This document shows positions 11,048 to 23,388 of a DNA stretch of 64,000 nucleotides, one piece after another; within the stretch, counting starts at the first letter, position 1; every line of letters starts with the position of its first letter. Source of the DNA: Adiantum capillus-veneris (taxonomy: Eukaryota > Streptophyta > Polypodiopsida > Polypodiales > Pteridaceae); the NCBI GenBank assembly GCA_014529385.2, contig CM043946.1, forward strand, positions 39,013,558-39,077,557, given 5' to 3'. The notes beneath the pieces were generated by a model that worked only from the letters and a program-made list of their open reading frames with translations, made no database searches and was not told the DNA's origin. The translations under genes were made by a program, and so were the position numbers.

Positions 11048-14000
11048 TGTAAGGTTTCCAGTTTCTGAAACCTTAAAGATTGTATAAAGCTAAATTCAAC
11101 TGATATGATTATTGAAATTGTCCGACCATGGCAAATATTGGTATTTTTGGAATCTTGAGCACAACAAACCCCGGGCTAGAAATTTTTAGAATAGAATTCC
11201 GATAAAATCTGAAAAAGTTACGGGCCCTGAAAGGTTACACTAGGAATTCAATTAGTTAAGAAAAATTGGATGGTTTTAGTAATTATTACTAACAAAGACT
11301 TTCTTATCCTAAGGTTCTAGAAATTACTGATATTTCCATTTTTCATATTAAAAATCAGTGAAAATAGTAAAAATCGATTCTGGAAGCTGAGGGGGGCTGT
11401 GTGGGGTAATGATGAACTCTCCCAGGCTAGATTTAGAAGCAGGGGACGTTTTTTGGGGGACGTTTTTTGACCTGTAGGGCTGCTTGGGATGCAAGTTACT
11501 GTCATTTTTCAGCCTGTGAGTGCCCAGAAATCTATAAATATGACCCTTGGTTCACAATTTCAGACAGACTCGGAGCCTTGGCACACTCTCTCTCATCTAA
11601 AGAGACCGCTACACAGAAATCACTAGAGATTAAGCTCTAGTTGATTAACTTAAACGATAATTAGCCTAATCCTTCTATATTAGCAAAGCTAGATTAATCT
11701 ATTTTCTTAATAAATTAAAGATTAGGCTTATGTATACTCATAAATCCTCTCTTAATTGAATATTCTCTGTTGATTGTTGTAATTAAGCTAGGAATATTAA
11801 GCTAATTAATTATCCTATAATATTAGGAATGAAATTATCTAAATTAACCATAAACTAATGGAAAATATATTAATTAAGTTTAGATTAAGTTGAGATAATT
11901 ATCAGAGCTGCATTACATAGTTATTAATCTAGGAAAATTATCTTATAATTTTTTACGTAATTTTCATAATTAATTAAGCAAAATTACACTGTTTTATAGA
12001 GAAAATTAAAAGGGAAAATAATCAAATTGATTCAAAATGTTTTGAGTTATTTATCAGAGGTTAATTATATGTTAAAAAACCCGTGATAATTATATCAAGC
12101 TCAGATAATTAATTTACATAAAAACTTTAGGAGAAACACTCTATTTTTAGGATAAATTAAATAGGGGAAATTAGTAAATTGATTCAAATTGCTTTGATTT
12201 ATTTATTAGAGCTTAAATATATATTAAGAAACCTGCGATAATTATGTCAAGCTTAGATAATTAATTTAACTAATTACTTTAGAAGAAATAGTATGTTTTT
12301 AGAACAAATTAAAAAGGAGAATTCAGTAAATTGATTCAAATTACTTTGAGTTATTTATTAGAGTTTAATTACATGTTAATAAGACTTTGATAATTATTTC
12401 AAGCTCAGATATTTAATTTACTTAATTACTTTAGCATAATTACTCTGTTTCTAGGATAAATAAAAAGAGGGAAATTAGCAAATTGATTCAAAATGATTTG
12501 AGTTATTTATCAGAGGTTAACTACACGTTAGGAAACCTGTGATAGTTATGTTAACCTCAGATAATTGATTTATCTAATTACTTTAGCAGAATTACTATGT
12601 TTTTCGGACAAATTAAAAGGGGAAAATTAGTAAATTGATTCAAAATGCTTTGAATTATTTACCACAGGTTAATTACACCTTAAAAAAGCCGTGATAATTA
12701 TGTTACCCTCAGATAATTTGTTTACCCAATTATCTCAGTAAAATTACATTATTTCTAGTAAAAAATAAAAGGGGGAAAATAGTAAATTAATCCAAACTCC
12801 TTTGATATAATTATCAGAGGTAGAACACACCTTGAGGAATCCATGATAAATACCCCAACCTCAGATAAATTGTTTAAATACTTATATTTATTAAAAGTAA
12901 CCGGTTTTGCGTATAAAATAGAGAAAGGAAATTAGTAAATGAATTTATCTAATTACCAAAAAATACCTTATGTTCAAAACTACTATTGAAGGTTCTGAAA
13001 ATTACCTCAGCATCAATGGTTAGTATAACAAATTACTATCAGAAAAATTTTACCTAAATTAGACCATAAGTATAGGAGGGAAAGGTTATAAATCAAATCT
13101 ATGAAAATTCCTAAAGATAGAACATATTCAATTCCAATTTAGGGTGAGTAATCCATTAGCCGATAGAAATTTATAAATTACTAAAGCTAAAATGGAACAT
13201 AAATTAAGGATAAACCTAGTTAAAGAGCTTCCCAAATTAAATGGTAATTATGGGAAATTACTTATACTACAAGGAAGTTACTGGAGGAATATCTCATCCA
13301 ATTAACTATCAAGGATACTTACTTACTCCAAAAATCCTTATTTTTAGGTAAAAAGAAAGAAAAGAAATTGTTTAATTAAACCTCTAATTGATTAAGTCTT
13401 TTTCTAAGGCTGCTGAAATAGCTCCAAAGAGAATCAGAGGAAATCCTCTTACCAAGGAAGAGGATATTAGCAACAAAATAAATAAAGGCACTAATGACTA
13501 TGAGGTTGGGCCTAGCCATAGGCCGACGGAGGAAAGTTTGCAGGCTCCAACGTAGCAGCAGATGGCCGAGCAGTCCCAGGTGGATTTCTATTTTGTTCAA
13601 TTAAATCTTTTAAAGTTCATTTTTAAGTTAGCATTGCATATGTAAGGAGTGAGTACGAATAAGAAAAGAAATAATTGACCAAAAATGGAGGGTAACTTCC
13701 AAGGTGCATTGTTTATAATGCAGGAAAGAATTGTTTGGGTTAAAATTGGTTGAATTAGGAAAGATATGATTGATCATCCTTAAGACAGCTTGTCTCAAGA
13801 CACCTCCGACTCCTTGTTATATTTTGATGATAATGATTGGCTTTCCAACCACGGATAAGTCGGTTATCCCCATGAACGTTGAGTTTCTACCCCGTGTCAT
13901 GTCTTGATGTTTCTAGATAAGTTAGGATACCGTTTTTTATCCTAGGGGAGCCGTCCGGTTGTATGGGCAACTGGTTTGGTGTATGGGCACCCAGAACCTT

Positions 14001-14701
14001 GGGTGGGGGTTTATCCACTCCGGATTATGAATAAGGAATGGGTGCCGTTTTTTTCACCCTTAGGTGGTCTTGAGACAAGACGAGTACTGATCATGGTTAG
14101 TATGGACAATGTTTTGATTGACAGTACCCTGTCTTAAGTTTAAAGATGTCTGTTTGCTAAAAGAATGTTTTCAATACTGTTTTCAAGGGATGTTTTTCTG
14201 TTATGAAAGATAAAAGGAATCATTATTTTAATTGTGATAAGAACGTGGTAGTAATTAAATAACAAAAGAATCATGTGTGAGTGTAGGGTGGTAAGTGGGG
14301 ATTGACTAACGTTGTCAATCATGGACGGGTGGACTTGATTAGTCAGGTAACTATCAGTCCCTGCGCACTAAAACATTTAGAAAACTTATTCACTTGGAAG
14401 AGGAGTCCACCAGTGGCTGTGCCCTCACATTTGTTAGGTGGGAAAAAGCGTTGGTTGAGGATACCTTAGCCCAATTGTGGCAGTTATAGGGCCGAAATAG
14501 TTTTTTGGACTTTTAATACGTTGTTCCGTTTCCGCTGCGAGATAGGACTAGGTCTTCTTCTAAGGCTATAGACCCAAGCCATTGTCAATGGTAAAGGTCT
14601 ATTCCTTGGATTTTTCTTGTTAGAGACTGATTTTTATCAGACCTAGAGACCTGTCAAGGATCCCATCCCAATCTTGGTAATGGCGGGTTGGGGACCTCAC
14701 A
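11048..14701 (+). repeat. 3' LTR (3654 bp)
   Basis: Full-length partner of the 5' LTR with the same TG/CA ends and the same 152-bp tandem array. It contains about 70 bp near 11670-11760 missing from the 5' copy. Each LTR carries private substitutions. Confidence 0.9.
11532..11540 (+). promoter_or_regulatory. Probable TATA box of the LTR
   Basis: CTATAAATA is a good plant TATA consensus and lies about 485 bp into the LTR. The corresponding site in the 5' LTR is mutated, so the 3' LTR would be the better promoter. Confidence 0.5.
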
Positions 14702-14706
14702 ATCTC
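14702..14706. repeat. Target-site duplication, right (ATCTC)
   Basis: Matches 5932-5936 exactly. Confidence 0.9.
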
Positions 14707-14777
14707 ACAAAGAAAACGCAGAGCAAAATCTATAGAGAAGCCGTGTAGAGCAGAGCAAACCCACAAGAGATATGGGG

Positions 14778-14910
14778 TAGGGAATGGTCACTAAAATGAC
14801 CATTCCCCATAATGTTGACGACCACATGGCGATTGGTGGAGGTCGGGAGCCATGTGGGAGTCAACATTATGGGAATTGGTCACTAAATGACCATTCTCGG
14901 CTGTCAAGGG
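14778..14910. mobile_element. Foldback (MITE-like) element, copy B
   Basis: CCATAATGTTGAC (14807-14819) pairs with 14860-14872, and CCACATGGC (14822-14830) pairs with GCCATGTGG (14849-14857). Outer GGAATGGTCA / TGACCATTC modules form local hairpins at each end. The ends and loop phrases match copy A at 4021-4155, while the inner stem sequence differs. Confidence 0.65.
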
Positions 14911-15477
14911 AGGAGGGGGGCCATGAGAAGTGTGAAGCTACCTACCAAGCTCAAAATCGCCACCTCTCCTAACAAACTCTTCAGCTTGCTTGCCATAGTA
15001 GTCGATGGCGTCACACCCGTCTACTGCTGCTACTTGAACTTCTCGTAAAGCACGTTACTACTTCCTGTTGTTTTTGTATTGCATAGCATGCTACATCTGT
15101 TATTGCTACTACCATTAGTGTAGCTGGAGCTCATCGCTAGCGGGCCTGCTATTGTCGTGATCACGGAGCTTGTGGCACCACTTATTTTGCTACCATAGCT
15201 GGTGCTAAAAGGTAGAATCAAAGCGGTTGTTGTCGCTGCTGCTGCTGCATCTTGCATGCTCCCACAAATCAAAGAGCCTGACTGCTAATGGAGTGTAGAG
15301 ATCTTGTTGCGTTGCAAGATTATTTGATGTGAGATCAAGAGTCAGTGTGGGAAACGGTGCGGATACAAAAGTTGTCATCGTCGATGCATGTAGAAAGAAC
15401 CGACCATCATCCACAATATTACATGTGATGAGGTGGCAACACCTCATCCCATTCCAGCTGTTGAGCTGTCATATTCC
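14911..15477. other. Spacer with no supported gene
   Basis: Two overlapping 80-codon frames on the minus strand (15030-15447) are rich in Ala/Thr/Ser from GCT/TGC-type runs and match no family that I know. Confidence 0.4.
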
Positions 15478-15759
15478 CAACGCTGAGGTGGAGAGGCTTG
15501 GTTGATCTGTAGGCTGTGCATAGCTCTCTGACATTTTTCATGCTAAGTTGGACAATCCTCATTGGTGTGCAAACTGAACGTAGCTTCTGGCAATTCCAAT
15601 CGCTAAGTTGTCCACCATCTGACAGTCACATCCGATTTTTTGAGTAGGAAAGGCAAGTGGATGGAAGGCGTAGATCAGTTGTCCCCTGACTCCCGACCTT
15701 GACAGGTGCAGAGACAAGGGGAGATGCCTAGAAAGGCCTCAAAGGACGCCACCCCGCAG

Positions 15760-15761
<2 letters not shown>

Positions 15762-15830
<69 letters not shown>
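15762..15830. repeat. (GA)n microsatellite
   Basis: About 34 GA units; the tract in copy 2 (18757-18795) is shorter. Confidence 0.95.
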
Positions 15831-15833
<3 letters not shown>

Positions 15834-17758
15834 CTTAGATTAATACTTTTCACTTTCTTTGTAAACAGAGAGGATCTCCATTAGATTTCACTTTTAAATA
15901 GATTTCCCAACATAGGGCAGACCTACTTACGTGCTTGTCTTTGTAATGAGTATATTGTCCATCTCTCTCAACCAATCAAAAAGTACATATTTAGAAATAA
16001 AATCTAATCGTTTTTCATTAGCAAAAAGGGGAGGCATTACTAAGGCCTCACCATGCCAAAAAGACCCACTAATATATTAAAAACAAAAAAACATTTAAGA
16101 TAAATGTTAACCATCATTGAAAACATTGAAAGTATTAGTACGGCCGGCCTCCCTCGTCTCTCTCCCTTTTTATCGCTTCTCTTTGTTTTGGAGTTTAGCC
16201 TTCATGTAGCAGATTTTGACAAATGTAAAGGACTATCCTTTCCGCCATATTACGTTAGTTTAGATGTGTAACTCTCAAAGCTTTTTCAACTAACCAAAAA
16301 GGACTCATAGGCAAGAAGCAAACCAAGTTTCTCTGTAACATTGATAGGGTAAAGAGGCCAATATAAGGTCGCTGCCTAAGCGGCATGAGATCTGGCTACC
16401 CCAATGAACAACAATCCAATATTGAGACATCGAGCAGCCAATGCTTTCCTGGTCAGGGCGAGAAAGGTTAAATTTTTCCCGTCAGATCTCGTTGTTGGTC
16501 TATTGGCCATATCTCACCCTGCAATGATTCACTTTGCACGACCATTTTTGTTACATGCAAAAATTGTTTCACTGTTGTACGATGCCTATGATCAGGCGTT
16601 TGCATCGAGCTAAGTGCTGGAAATTGCAACCCTTCCTTAGGGGTCTAGCCCTGCATATGCATGGCACTTTTGTGATTGGCCTTCCCGATGAAGAGCATGC
16701 CATCCATAGGCCCCTTCCCAATGGATGGGTCCTTTGAAAATAAGCCTTCACTAGGAAGGGCAAGTTTTGAAAATTCCCTTCAAAGATAAACTCTATAAAA
16801 TGTCAACAAAAAGAACTCAAAATATAAGGTTGCTTAATTAAATCATGAGCCTAAGTTCTAAGGTGTAACTTGGATGTGCTGCATTCAGAATCAACTCGTT
16901 TTAGTTCAAGCTTTGTGGTGGTAGGAAGTTTCTCTGGTAGATTATAATTTTATGTTGTCATGTGTCGTTTTTTCTTCCTATCCATTGGACATTTGGGGTG
17001 GGTGGCAAGCACTTCGATGTGGTGGCATCTGCTACTCAAGATCTGTGTCCAAATATATTGTTTGTAAAACCTAGTCTTTATGGTGTTTATGCTCCTCGTG
17101 GCATGTGACGCACATGGGGTTGTCACGGTCTATAATGGTGGGTTGAGGATCCCTATAAATGCCAAGACATTTGTAGTGTTTTTCTTCTTCAATATAAATA
17201 GCTCCTATTGAGCATTGCTTACATATTAGAAGAAAAAACAAAGCCTAAGCTCTAAGGTGGTAAAATATAAGTTTAAAATTTATTGAAATTTGAGTCCCAA
17301 CACCTAAATCAAACAAGAGATAACATTTTTAATGTGTTATTTTCAATGAAGACCTTCAAAAAATCAAAATACGACAAGATTTAAGAGTGGCAACTCATTA
17401 GTTGTGCTTTTTATACAAATGTAGATGCTTTGCAATGCAAAGTTTGATGCAACCAGACTTGTGATGCATGCCACGTGCATGATGATTCTAGATTCTAGAT
17501 CCTCCTCTAATTTCTTAGCCTCTAGTGCATGTGTGACTACAATTGAGTTTGGGCATAAATCTTTTAAAGGAAATGAGGAGATAGCATTGAGGCTCAAGGA
17601 AACAAGTCACAACAATGAGCAAGGATCCCGAATCAGACATTGCTTGAGGATTCAGGAGACAATACCTACCGATACTTAAAGGTTCTTTGAATCCAAGGAT
17701 GCCCCATGCCTTATCGGTTGTGTAAAGTTTTAAGTTGTGGATCTAGACATTTATTTGA

Positions 17759-17779
17759 TCTCTCTCTCCCTCCCTCCCT

Positions 17780-17829
<50 letters not shown>
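17759..17829. repeat. (TCCC)n/(TC)n compound microsatellite
   Basis: TC, then several CCCT units, then about 20 TC. The copy-2 equivalent (about 20860-20880) is much shorter and lacks the TCCC part. Confidence 0.9.
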
Positions 17830-17833
<4 letters not shown>

Positions 17834-18213
17834 TTCTGGCCTATGCATGGCTTTGCATGAGAGATGAACACTTTCTATGTACACTTCTTTCTCTCTTTGC
17901 ACCACCGAAGGCCCTCTCTCCTACTTGCAGCTATAGCATGCAAGTAGGAGCATGTGCGTTGAAGGGCCACTATATGCCAAGAAAATCTCGAACCACATGT
18001 TGGCCCCTTTACCCTTGCACAAACTCCTTGGTCATGTCGTCCCTGCCTTTGTTGCGGTAGGCATTGACCAAGACACCTTCCTCTCAGAGGGTCTCATCTC
18101 GTTGAATTGTCTAGATCTCCTCTTCCTTTTATTAGAGGGCCTCACCTCACAAATGTCCCTCCAACTTGCACACGCTACTTGTGACACATGTTGGCTAAAG
18201 TGAGTGCTCTAGA

Positions 18214-18339
<126 letters not shown>

Positions 18340-18474
18340 GAAAACTAATGATGATGCCTTTGGGGGGAAGAGTAGCGGATAGAGCTAAGGTATAATATAT
18401 CAATATTCTGAAAATTTACTAACCATCGAATGTTATTAAAGAACACCTAGTATGTTTGCTAACATGCTAGCTCG

Positions 18475-18752
18475 CAACGCTCAGGTGGAGAGGCTTGGTT
18501 GAACTGCAGACTGTACATAGCTCTGTGACATTCTGCATGCTGAGTTGGACAATCCTGATTCGTGTGCAGATTGAACATAGCTTCTCACAATTCCAATTGC
18601 TGAGTTGTCCACCATCTGATAGTCACATCCGATTTTTTGAGCAGGAAAGGCAAGGGGATGGAAGGCGTAGATCTGTTGCATCTGGACTCCCGACCTTGAT
18701 AGGTGCAGAGACAAAGGTAGATTCCTAGAAAGGCCTCAAAGGATGCCATCAG

Positions 18753-18795
<43 letters not shown>

Positions 18796-21264
18796 TATCT
18801 TAAATAAATACTTTTCACTTTCTTTGTAAACAAAGAGGATCTCCACTAGATTTCACTTTTAAATAGATTTCCCAACATAGGGCAGACCTACTTACGTGGT
18901 TGTCTCTGTAACAAGTATATTGTCCATCTCTTTCAACCAATCAAAAAGTACGTATTTAGAAAAAAAATCTTCTCCTTTTTCATTAGCAAAAAGGGGAGGC
19001 ATCACTAAGGCCTCACCATGCCAAAAAGACCCACTAATATATTAAAAACGAAAAAAACACTTAAGATAACTGATAACCATCATTGAAAACATTGAAAGTA
19101 CTAGTACAGCCCGGCTGCCTTCGGCAGCCTCTCTCTCTTTCTCTCTCCCTCTTCATCACTTCTCTCTGTTTTGGAGTTTAGCCTTCATGTAGCAGATTTT
19201 GACAAATGTAAAGGACTACCCCTTCCGCCATATTACGTTATTTTAAATGTGTAACTCTCAAAGATTTTTCAGCTAACCAAAAAGGACTCATAGGCAAGAA
19301 GCAAACCAAGTTTCTCTGTAACATTGATAGGGTAAAGAGGCCAATATAAGGTCGCCGCCTAAGCGGCATGAGATCTGGCTACCCCAATAAACAACAATCC
19401 AATATTGAGACATCGAGCAGCCAATGCTTTCCTGGTCAGGGCGAGAAAGGTTAAATTTTGCCCGTCAGATCTTGTTGTTGGTCTATCGTCCATATCTCAC
19501 CCTGCAATGATTCACTTCGCACGACCATTTTTGTTACATCCAAAAATTGTTTCGCTGTTGTAGGACGCCTATGATCAGGCGTTTGCATCGAGCTAAGTGC
19601 TGGAAATTGCAACCCTTCCTTAGGGATCTAGCCCTGCACATGCATGGCACTTTTGTGATAGGCCTTCCCCGTGGAGAGCATGCCATCCAGAGGCCCCTTC
19701 CCAATGGATGGGTCCTTTGAAAATAAGCTTTCACTAGGAAGGGCAAGTTTTGAAAAAGCCATTCAAAGATAAATTCTATAAAATATCAACCAAAATAAAT
19801 CAAAATAGAAGGTTGCTTAGTTAAAACATGAGCCTAAGTTCTAAGGTGTAACTTGGATGTGCTGCATTCACGATCGACTCATTTTAGTTCAAGCTTTGTG
19901 GTGGTAGGAAGTTTTCTAGTAGATTATAATTTTATGTTGTCATGTGTCGTTTTGTCTTCCTATCCATTAAATATTTGGGGTGGCGTGGCAAGTACCTTGA
20001 TGTGGTGGCATCTGCTACTCAAGATCTGTGTCCAAGTATATTATTTGTAAAATCTTATCCATTGGACATTTGGGGTGGGGTGGCAAGCACCTCCATGTGG
20101 TGGCATCCGTTACTCAAGATCTGTGTCTAAATATATTGTTTGTAAAAACCTAGTCTTTATGGTGTTTATGCTCCTCGTGGCATGTGACGCACATGGGGTT
20201 GTCATGGTCTATAATGGTGGGTTGAGGGTCCCTATAAATGCCAAGACATTTGTAGTGTTTTTCTTCTTTAATATAAATAGCTTCTATTGAGCATTGCTTA
20301 TATATTAGAAAAAAAAACAAAGCCTAATCTCTAAGGTGGTAAAATATAAGTTTAAACTTATTAAAATTTGAGTCCCACCACCTAAATTAAAGAAGAGATA
20401 ACCCTTTTAATGTGTTATTTTTAATGAAGACCTTCAAAAAATCAAAACAAGACAAGATTTGAGAGTGGCAACTAATTAGTTGTGCTTTTTATACAAATGT
20501 AGATGCTTTGCAATGCAAAGTTTGATGCAACCAGACTTGTGATGCGTGCCACGTGCATGATGATTCTAGAATCTAGCCACCTCTAAGATCCTCCTCTAAT
20601 GTCCTAGCCTCTAGCACATGTGTGACTACAATTGAGTTTGGGCATAAATCTTTTAAAGGAAATGAGGAGATAGCATTGAGTCTCAAGGAAACAAGTCACA
20701 ACAATGAATGAAATTGGAGCAAAGATCCTGGATCAGACATTGCTTAAGGATTCAGGAGACAATACCTACCGATACTTAAAGGTTCTTTGAATCCAAAGAT
20801 GCCCCATGCCTTATCGGTTATGTAAAGTTTTAAGTTGTGGATCTAGACATTTATTTGATCTCTCTCTCTCTCTCTCTCTCCGCATTTATGGCCGCTGCAT
20901 GGATTTGCATGAGAGATGAACACTTTCTATGTACACTTATTTCTCTTTGCACCACCCACTGGCCTCTCTCCTACTTGCAACTATAGCATGCAAGTAGGAG
21001 CATGTGCGTTGAAGGGCCACTATATGCCAAGAAAATCTCGAACCACATGTTGGCCCCTCCACCCTTGCACAAACTCCTGGGTCATGTCGTTCATGCCTTT
21101 GTTGCGGTAGGGTCTGACCAAGACACCTTTCTCTCAGAGGGCCTCACCTCGTTGAATTGTGTAGATCTCCTCTTCCTTTTCTCAGAGGGCCTCACCTCAC
21201 AAATGTCCCTCCAACTTGCATACGCTTCTTGTGACACATGTTGGCTAAAGTGAGTGCTCTCAAG

Positions 21265-21347
<83 letters not shown>

Positions 21348-21483
21348 GTGAAAACTAATGGTGATGCTTTTGCGGGGAAGAGGAGCGAATAGAGCTAAGG
21401 TATAATATACCAATATTCTGAAAATTTGCTAACCATCAAATTTTATTAAAGAATACCTAGTATGTTTGCTAACATGCTAGCTC
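18475..21483. repeat. 3.0-kb segmental duplication, copy 2
   Basis: Starts CAACGCTCAGGTGGAG directly at the end of copy 1 and ends at GCTAACATGCTAGCTC. It contains an extra local tandem duplication near 19965-20155 and a 7-bp-arm hairpin at 19113-19129 not present in copy 1. Its right end is shared with the P450 block repeats that follow. Confidence 0.9.
19965..20155. repeat. Local tandem duplication, unit about 95 bp
   Basis: TATCCATT...ATATTTGGGGTGG...CAAGATCTGTGTCCAAG...TTTGTAAAA occurs twice in succession. Copy 1 of the large duplication has only one such unit (about 16979-17071). Confidence 0.85.
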
Positions 21484-22404
21484 CTGTTAAGTATGGAACA
21501 ATGAAAGATACACCAAAAGCAAGTGAATATTTCATTGGAGCAAGAAAATTAAGGGGTATGGAGTGACAGGTGGGTACATTTTTGCCTTGCATGAAGATGG
21601 ACAAAGTGTATGGCCCTTCCTCTTGGATGGCCCTTCCTCTCCTAAGGGAATTCCCCTTCCCTAGAAAGGACAAGGGAACCCTTCAATTTCCAGGCCTGCT
21701 GCCATTGCATAATTCATTACGTGAAGTAAGCTCTTAGTAATATCCAGGGGGACCATAGACCAAAAGATTCAAATTTGATGAGGGCACGGAACTCTTTCTC
21801 TACTGGGAGAGCCTGTCTCTCGAATGGGGATTGCTTGATGCAAGTGAATATTTCAGTGGAGCAAGAAAATTAAGGGGTATCGAGTGACGGGTCGGTGCAT
21901 TTTTGCCTTGCATGATGATGGACAAAGTGTCTTCCTCTCGGATGGCCCTTCCTTCCCTAGGAAGGACAAGGGAACCCTTCAATTTCCAGAAATTTGACGA
22001 GGGCACGGAACTCTTTAAGACAGCTTCACCATCATCAGCATCGTAATTGCATACACGCAGCATGTAAAGGGACGATGGAGGTGCTAGATGTAGCCACTAT
22101 TGCTGTAAGCATAATAGCACTGCTGGCCGCTCTGCTGGTCTGCATTACACTAGCCAGAAGCAGCTGGGCAAGGCTGCCCCCATCTCCTCCTGGCCATCTG
22201 CCCATTATTTGCCACTTGCATCTTATCGTTGGTGCCAAGTTACCCCATTTCTTACTCTACAATCTCAGCAGAAAGCATTCATGCCCCCTCTTACGGCTGC
22301 AGGCTGGGCCAGCAATCTGTGATTGTTGCATCCACGCCAGCTTGTGACACATGTTGTGACAAGGGTAAATTATAGTTCAAAGGCAAAGCAATAGTAGTTG
22401 GACC
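21225..22404. repeat. P450-bearing block repeat 1 (about 1.18 kb)
   Basis: Begins CTTCTTGTGACACATGTTGG. It contains (TG)n(GA)n, two copies of a module starting AAGTGAATATTTCA and ending GGGCACGGAACTC, and then a P450 5' fragment. The same order repeats in the block at 22405, so the unit was duplicated together with the gene start. Confidence 0.85.
22075..22347 (+). pseudogene. Truncated cytochrome P450 5' fragment
   Basis: The first about 75 codons match the intact P450 at 23389: membrane anchor, the proline-rich PPSPPG hinge, and the LPHFLLYNLS segment. One extra G after the codons for PLLRLQ shifts the frame. The copy then breaks off after about 35 further bases into CTTGTGACACATG, the start of the next block. 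There is no heme-binding end, so it is a dead duplicate of the gene start. Confidence 0.9.
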
Positions 22405-22444
22405 CTTCTTGTGACACATGTTGGCTAAAGTGAGTGCTCTCAAG

Positions 22445-22509
<65 letters not shown>

Positions 22510-23388
22510 GAAAACTAATGGTGATGCTTTTGGGGGGAAGAGGAGCCGACATAGCTAAGGTATAATATACCAATATTTAGAAAACTTTATAACCATCAAA
22601 TTTTATTAAAGAATACCTAGTATGTTTGCTAACACGCTAGCTCCTCTTAAGTATGTAACAACGAAACATACACCAAAAGCAAGTGAACATTTCATTGGAG
22701 CAAGAAAATTAAGGGGTATGGAGTGACGGGTGGGTGCATTTTTGCCTTGCATGATGATGGACAAAGTGTATGATGGCCCTTCCTCTCGGATGGCCCTTCC
22801 TCTCCTAAGGGAATTCCCCTTCCCTAGGAAGGACAAGGGAACCCTTCAATTTCCAAGCCTGCCTCCATTGCATAATTCATTACGTGACGTAAGCTCTTAG
22901 TAATCTCCGGGGGACCATAGACCAAAAGATTCAAATTTGACGAGGGCACGGAACTCTTTCTCTAGTGGGAGAGCCTGTCTCTCAAATGGGGATTGCTTGA
23001 TGCAAGTGAATATTTCATTGAAGCAAGAAAATTAAGGGGTATAGAGTGACGGGTAGGTGCATTTTTGCCTTGCATGATGATGGACAAAGTGTAGGATGGC
23101 CCTTCCTCTCGGATGGCCCTTCCTCCCCTAAGAAGGACAAGGGAACCCTTCAATTTCCAGAAGTTTGACGAGGGCACGGAACTTTTTCTCTACTGGGAGA
23201 GCCTGTCTCTCAAATGGCTTTATGTGGCTAGAATCCCTTTAAGACAGCTTCACCATCTTCAGCCATACACGCATCATGTAAAGGGACGATGGAGGTGCTA
23301 GATGTAGCCACTATTGCTGTAAGCATAATAGCACTGCTGACTCTGCTATTCTGCACTACACTAGCCAGAAGCAGCATGTAAAGGGACG
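22405..23388. repeat. P450-bearing block repeat 2
   Basis: The same module order as block 1: (TG)n(GA)n at 22446-22507, module at about 22677, module at about 23003, then the P450 start. It provides the upstream region of the intact gene. No clear TATA box was seen in the 200 bp before 23289. Confidence 0.8.
23289..23381 (+). CDS. Upstream ORF duplicating the P450 membrane anchor (30 aa)
   Basis: A 100-bp tandem duplication of the gene start places a second ATG exactly 100 bp before the main ATG. The copy encodes MEVLDVATIAVSIIALL and the rest of the hydrophobic anchor, then runs out of frame into its own TAA at 23379-23381, eight bases before the main start. If transcription begins upstream of 23289, this uORF would be met first and should reduce or regulate translation of the P450. 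No transcript start is visible from sequence alone. Confidence 0.5.
   Translation: MEVLDVATIAVSIIALLTLLFCTTLARSSM

Larger units (their letters stand above)
5937..14701 (+). mobile_element. LTR retrotransposon, coding-depleted (LARD-like), chromovirus-derived
   Basis: Two direct LTRs (5937-9519 and 11048-14701) begin TGTAAGG and end CCTCACA. ATCTC lies immediately outside both ends (5932-5936 and 14702-14706), a perfect 5-bp target-site duplication, so this is one intact insertion. The 1528-bp interior lacks gag, protease, RT and integrase frames. It keeps a chromodomain-like fragment next to a polypurine tract abutting the 3' LTR, the arrangement usual in Ty3/gypsy chromoviruses. No TGG-type primer-binding site is visible after the 5' LTR, which suggests that an internal deletion removed it. 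The LTRs differ by scattered substitutions and by an indel of roughly 70 bp near 6560, so the insertion is not recent. Confidence 0.9.

Noticed and set aside
15030-15447. Minus-strand Ala/Thr-rich frames considered as a protein gene
   Set aside because: Composition follows GCT/ACT-type short repeats, and two frames overlap without a family match.
16569-16763. Minus-strand frame also present at 19534-19746, considered a conserved small protein
   Set aside because: Both lie in the 3.0-kb duplication, which alone explains the similarity; no motif or start context supports coding.
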